Source: Actinomycetes bacterium (GTDB lineage Bacteria; Actinomycetota; Thermoleophilia; BMS3ABIN01). From it: DNA of 60,216 nt. The notes beneath the pieces are model-generated. The model did not search any database and was not told where the DNA came from. It saw only the letters and a program-made list of their open reading frames with translations. Below, in pieces: positions 54,720-60,216 of the stretch. How positions within the stretch are numbered: the stretch's first letter is position 1; each line of letters begins with the position of its first letter. The stretch is taken from positions 1 through 60,216 of the forward strand of contig JAJYIM010000005.1 of the NCBI GenBank assembly GCA_021790115.1, given 5' to 3'. The position numbers and the translations under genes were made by a program.

Positions 54720-56936
54720 TCACTTTTTTCCGCTAACCATTGCCTCAAGCGAGCCTTGCCAGGCCTGCTCCACCTGCGCCACCGGGACGCTGACAACAGC
54801 TGCGCCGCCGGCTTTGATCACCAACTTGCCGCCGCCTGTCTGGCCGATCTTCCTTAGCGGCAGGCCAGCCGCCAGCCCGCGCAGGCGCTCCACATCCGCG
54901 GGCACCGCCGTTAGCACAATCAATCCGGGCGCCTCGCCAAACAGGAGGATGTCTGCCCGCCGGCCCGGCTCCATCTCAATGACGACGCCAACGGCGCCGG
55001 CAATCGCCGACTCGGCCAGGCAGCAGGCCAGGCCGCCGTCACTGACATCGTGAGCGCTTCTCACCAGTCCTTTAAGGATAGCTTCCCTTACCAGCAATTG
55101 CATCTTTTTTTCCAGCTCAAGGTCAACGTCGGGGATTCGTCCCGCCACCTCGCCGTAAATGCGCAGCTGGTACTCGGAGCCGTCCATGGCCGGCCGGGCG
55201 CTGCCCAGCAGCAGAACGGCGTCGCCCTCCTCCTTGAAGGCGAGGGTCTGAATGCGGCCGGTGTCCTCGACAAGGCCCATCATGCCGATGACCGGGTTGG
55301 GATAGATGGCCTTGCCAAAGCTTTCGTTATAAAAACTGACGTTGCCGCCGGTGACCGGCGTCTCCAGCGCCCGGCAGGCCTCCTTCATGCCGGCCACCGC
55401 CTCCTTGAACTGGTAATAAATGCCGCCCTTCTCCGGATTGCCAAAGTTAAGGCAGTTGGTGACCGCCAGCGGCCTCGCTCCCACGCAGGAGAGGTTGCGG
55501 GCCGCCTCCGCGACCACGGCGCGGGCGCCGCGGCGCGGGTCCAGGTAGCAGCGGCGGCCGTTGCCGTCAGTGGTAAAGGCGACCCCCTGGCGGCGCCCCT
55601 TGAGGCGCAGCACCGCCGCCTCGCCGCCCGGCCAGAGGGCGTTATTGGTCTGCACCATGTGGTCATACTGCTGCCAGACCCAGCGCCGGGAGCAGATATT
55701 GGGCGAAGCCAGCAGCGTCAGCAGGATTTCATTCAGGTTGGCCGGCTGAGGGTAATGGCCTTCCGCCAGGGGCTCATCGGTCTCATGCGCGGGCCTCACC
55801 GGCTCAACAAGATAAGTCGGCGCTTCGTCAACAAGGGCCGCCACCGGCATGTCGCCGATCAGCCCGGCGCCGTTGAAGACGCGCAGGCGGCCGCTGCCGG
55901 TCACCTTGCCGACCACAGTGGCGTCCAGGTCCCACTTGGCACAAATCCCCTTGACCGCCTCCTCGTTTTCTGGTATGACGCAGGCGAGCATCCGCTCCTG
56001 CGACTCGGAGATCATGATCTCGAAAGGCTCCATGCCCTCCTCGCGCAGGGGCACCCGGGAGATATCCAGGTCGATGCCGGAGCCGCCCTTGCTGGCCATC
56101 TCGCTGGCGGAGCTGGAGAGGCCGCCGGCGCCCAAATCCTGAAGACCGACAAGCAGGCCCTCGTCCCGCATCTGAAGGCATGCCTCCAACAGTTTCTTTT
56201 CCGTGAAGGGATCGCCCACCTGAACGGTCGGCCGCTTTTCGCCGGCAGTCTCGTCAAATTCGGCCGAGGCGAGAATGCTGGCGCCGCCAATGCCGTCGCG
56301 GCCGGTAGTGGAGCCAACCAGAAGAATCAGGTTTCCCTCGCCCCGGGCCGAGGCTTTTAAAATATCGCCGTGCCTGACGAGGCCGGCACACATCACATTT
56401 ACGAGGCAGTTGTCCTCATAGGAATCCTCAAAGTGGATCTCGCCGCCAATGGTGGGGATGCCCATGCAGTTGCCGTAAGCGGCGACGCCGGCCACCACCC
56501 CCTCCAGCAGGAACTGCTGGCGCGCTTTTTCCAGCGAGCCGAAGTGCAGGGGATCCAGGCAGGCGATCGGGCGGGCGCCCATGGCAAAGATGTCGCGGAC
56601 GATGCCGCCAATGCCGGTGGCCGCCCCCTGGAACGGCTCAATCGCCGAAGGATGATTGTGGCTCTCAATCTTCATGGCGATGGCAAGGCCGCCGCCGATG
56701 TCAACAACGCCGGCGTTTTCACCTGGGCCCTGGAGGATGCAGTCGCCGCCGACAGGAAGATCCTTCAGCAGCGGCCGCGAGTGTTTGTAACCGCAGTGCT
56801 CGCTCCACATCAGCGAGAAAATCGCCAGCTCAACGTAGTTGGGCTCGCGGCCCAGGCGGGCGCAGATGTCGTCGTACTCCCTGGCCTTGAGGCCGAGGAG
56901 CTCGTAGGCGGGTTTGGAGCCGGCCTTATTGGTCAT
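54720..56936 (-). CDS. purL: Phosphoribosylformylglycinamidine synthase subunit PurL
   Basis: SEHCGYKHSRPLLK...GPGENAGVVDIGGGLAIAMKIESHNHPSAIEPFQGAATGIGG. Confidence 0.97.
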   Translation of the reverse strand: MTNKAGSKPAYELLGLKAREYDDICARLGREPNYVELAIFSLMWSEHCGYKHSRPLLKDLPVGGDCILQGPGENAGVVDIGGGLAIAMKIESHNHPSAIEPFQGAATGIGGIVRDIFAMGARPIACLDPLHFGSLEKARQQFLLEGVVAGVAAYGNCMGIPTIGGEIHFEDSYEDNCLVNVMCAGLVRHGDILKASARGEGNLILLVGSTTGRDGIGGASILASAEFDETAGEKRPTVQVGDPFTEKKLLEACLQMRDEGLLVGLQDLGAGGLSSSASEMASKGGSGIDLDISRVPLREEGMEPFEIMISESQERMLACVIPENEEAVKGICAKWDLDATVVGKVTGSGRLRVFNGAGLIGDMPVAALVDEAPTYLVEPVRPAHETDEPLAEGHYPQPANLNEILLTLLASPNICSRRWVWQQYDHMVQTNNALWPGGEAAVLRLKGRRQGVAFTTDGNGRRCYLDPRRGARAVVAEAARNLSCVGARPLAVTNCLNFGNPEKGGIYYQFKEAVAGMKEACRALETPVTGGNVSFYNESFGKAIYPNPVIGMMGLVEDTGRIQTLAFKEEGDAVLLLGSARPAMDGSEYQLRIYGEVAGRIPDVDLELEKKMQLLVREAILKGLVRSAHDVSDGGLACCLAESAIAGAVGVVIEMEPGRRADILLFGEAPGLIVLTAVPADVERLRGLAAGLPLRKIGQTGGGKLVIKAGGAAVVSVPVAQVEQAWQGSLEAMVSGKK

Positions 56937-56996
56937 CAGTTCCGGGTTTCGAGTTGCGCGTTGCGAGTTGCTGTGGGAAAATTGCGATCTTGGCTG

Positions 56997-57785
56997 TCAT
57001 ATTCTTGCCTGCGCGATGCTGCTGATGATTGATTCAAACACGCCGCGGCCGTCAGATCCACCGACAACGGGGTCGCAGACCCGCTCCGGATGAGGCATGA
57101 GGCCAAAAACGTTGCCTGCCCGGTTGCAGATGCCGGCGACATTGCCCAGCGAGCCGTTCGGGTTGGCGTTTTTTGTGACTTCTCCCGACGGGTCGCAATA
57201 CCTGACTACGATCTGGCCATGCGCTTCCAGCTCCGCCAGGCCGGCCGCGCCGACGAAATAGTTTCCTTCCATATGGGCAATTGGAATCCGGATAACTTGA
57301 CCTTGTTTATACTTGTTAGTAAAAGGCGTGACCGCGTTTTCCACCCGCAGGTTGACCAGCCGGCAGACGAATTTCAGCCCCTCGTTGCGGTGCATGGCGC
57401 CGGGGAGCAGCCCCGCCTCCAGCAGGATCTGGAAGCCGTTGCAGATGCCGATCACGAGGCCGCCGTCCCCGGCGAAACGCCTGACGGCCTTCATGATTGG
57501 TGAAAAGCGGGCGATGGCACCCGAACGCAGGTAATCCCCATAGGAGAAGCCGCCGGGGAGAATGACGCAGTCAAGGCCGTCCAGCTCCATGTCCTTGTGC
57601 CAGAGATAGCGCGCGCCGGCGGCCGCAAACGTACCCACGGCGTCATAACTGTCGGCGTCGCAGTTGGAGCCGGGGAAAACGACGATCCCAAAGCGGACGG
57701 TCCTATTCTTGGTCTGTGACAGGGCAGACAATTCCTGATCTAATCGTGATCTAGCCGGGCACGAGCTCGTACCGGAAGTCCTCAA
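56997..57785 (-). CDS. purQ: Phosphoribosylformylglycinamidine synthase subunit PurQ (start uncertain)
   Basis: [19 protein letters not shown]...[17 protein letters not shown]...[17 protein letters not shown]. Confidence 0.96.
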   Translation of the reverse strand: MRTSGTSSCPARSRLDQELSALSQTKNRTVRFGIVVFPGSNCDADSYDAVGTFAAAGARYLWHKDMELDGLDCVILPGGFSYGDYLRSGAIARFSPIMKAVRRFAGDGGLVIGICNGFQILLEAGLLPGAMHRNEGLKFVCRLVNLRVENAVTPFTNKYKQGQVIRIPIAHMEGNYFVGAAGLAELEAHGQIVVRYCDPSGEVTKNANPNGSLGNVAGICNRAGNVFGLMPHPERVCDPVVGGSDGRGVFESIISSIAQARI

Positions 57786-57990
57786 TGATCGGGTTGGCCA
57801 GCAAGTTTTGGCACATTTTGTCTACTTCATCAACAGAATCCTCGCCGCCGGGCAGGTCAAGCTCGATGTACTTGCCGACGCGCACGTTGCCGACGCCCGC
57901 AAACCCCAGCGCCGGCAAGGCCCGCTCGATGGCCGCGCCCTGGGGATCCAAAATCCCCTTTTTGGGTGTGATATAGACTTTTGCCCTCAT
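57751..57990 (-). CDS. purS: Phosphoribosylformylglycinamidine synthase subunit PurS
   Basis: [43 protein letters not shown]. Confidence 0.95.
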   Translation of the reverse strand: MRAKVYITPKKGILDPQGAAIERALPALGFAGVGNVRVGKYIELDLPGGEDSVDEVDKMCQNLLANPIIEDFRYELVPG

Positions 57991-58081
57991 GACCTTTCCT
58001 CCGAATTTCGGTTTCTGGTTTCGGGTTAAAACAGCGCCACAATCAGGAAAACTGGAAACTTTAAGCTCGAAACAAGAGATT

Positions 58082-58789
58082 TCATTTCTCGACTCTTTTC
58101 AACATCTCCGCATACGCTTCTTCGACGTCGCCCAGGTCGCGGCGGAAACGGTCTTTGTCCAACTTCTTTTTTGTATTCGCATCCCAAAAGCGGCAGGTGT
58201 CGGGGCTGATCTCGTCCCCGAGGACGATGTTGCCCTCGCTATCCTTGCCAAATTCCAGCTTGAAATCAACAAGCATCACGCCGCGCTCGGCGAAGAACTT
58301 TGACAGGACGGCGTTAATCTTTAGCGCCAGCCGCTTGATTTCGCCAAGCTCCTCGCCGCCGACCAGCGCCAACTCCTCGATGTGGACCTCGGTCACCAGC
58401 GGGTCGCCGAGGGAGTCATTCTTGAGGAAAAACTCCAGCAGCGGCTGCTTCATCTGCGCGCCTTCCTCAAATCCCAGGCGCTTGCAGATGGAGCCGGCGG
58501 CGTAATTTCTGACGACAACCTCGACCGGGTACATCTGAAGCTTCTTGCAAAGCAGCGTGTCTTCGAAGATCAGGTCCACCAGCTGCGTGGCGATGCCGTG
58601 CTCCTCCAGCAGCCGGAAAAGGATGGCGGAGATCCTGGCGTTGCACACGCCCTTGCGGGCGATCTGGCCCTTCTTCTTGCCGTCGAAGGCGGTGGCGTCG
58701 TCCTTGAACTGTTGCGCCACTTCGTTGGGGTCTTCAGTGGCCCAGACAATCTTGGCTTTGCCTTCGTACAGTTTGTTTTCCCTTGTCAT
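58082..58789 (-). CDS. purC: SAICAR synthetase
   Basis: LYEGKAKIVWATEDPNEVAQQFKDDATAFDGKKKGQIARKG...EISPDTCRFWD. Confidence 0.97.
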   Translation of the reverse strand: MTRENKLYEGKAKIVWATEDPNEVAQQFKDDATAFDGKKKGQIARKGVCNARISAILFRLLEEHGIATQLVDLIFEDTLLCKKLQMYPVEVVVRNYAAGSICKRLGFEEGAQMKQPLLEFFLKNDSLGDPLVTEVHIEELALVGGEELGEIKRLALKINAVLSKFFAERGVMLVDFKLEFGKDSEGNIVLGDEISPDTCRFWDANTKKKLDKDRFRRDLGDVEEAYAEMLKRVEK

Positions 58790-58819
58790 GTTACCAGCTT
58801 CCTGTTGTTTGCCAATTGT

Positions 58820-60121
<1,302 letters not shown>

Positions 60122-60216
60122 ACGGCCTCTTATCCGGTTGCAGATCGCTAAGCAATAGAACGCCTTATTATTTAACGAACCGGGCAGGACGTCCAGCCCG
60201 GAAGGCAGATGAAAAC

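Noticed and set aside
60180-60201. CCGGGCAGGACGTCCAGCCCGG near-palindrome upstream of purB, considered as a purine regulator site or riboswitch
   Set aside because: Window ends too soon to judge; no PurBox-like or purine riboswitch core identified.

Overview
GC-rich bacterial chromosome segment, probably from an anaerobe with Wood-Ljungdahl chemistry; lineage not determinable with confidence. Mostly housekeeping genes on the minus strand: trpFBA, a PPi-type phosphofructokinase, rpmF/yceD, coaD/rsmD, Wood-Ljungdahl accessory genes (folD, cooC-like, acsV/RACo-like, fhs), larC, tal, tkt, three tRNAs (Lys, Glu, Val) and a complete purBCSQLFMNH operon. Accessory points of interest: (1) an ORF at 11844-12164 that the ORF track splits, best read as a small thioredoxin-like selenoprotein with an in-frame UGA, SD site and plausible bSECIS hairpin; (2) the edge of a RiPP-like locus at 1-2204, with an unannotated 35-aa YxxP precursor peptide, an HprK-like kinase, a PqqD-like protein and a glycosyltransferase with a poly-G frameshift; (3) a RAYT transposase carrying its own REP palindrome and broken by a 7-bp tandem duplication; (4) two 177-bp inverted-terminal-repeat elements in opposite orientation; (5) REP-like palindromes at gene 3' ends; (6) self-complementary hairpins in every spacer of the tRNA cluster; (7) purM apparently starting at AUA within an 'AUAA' overlap with purF. 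All calls were made by eye from sequence and ORF translations; no database searches or folding calculations were run.
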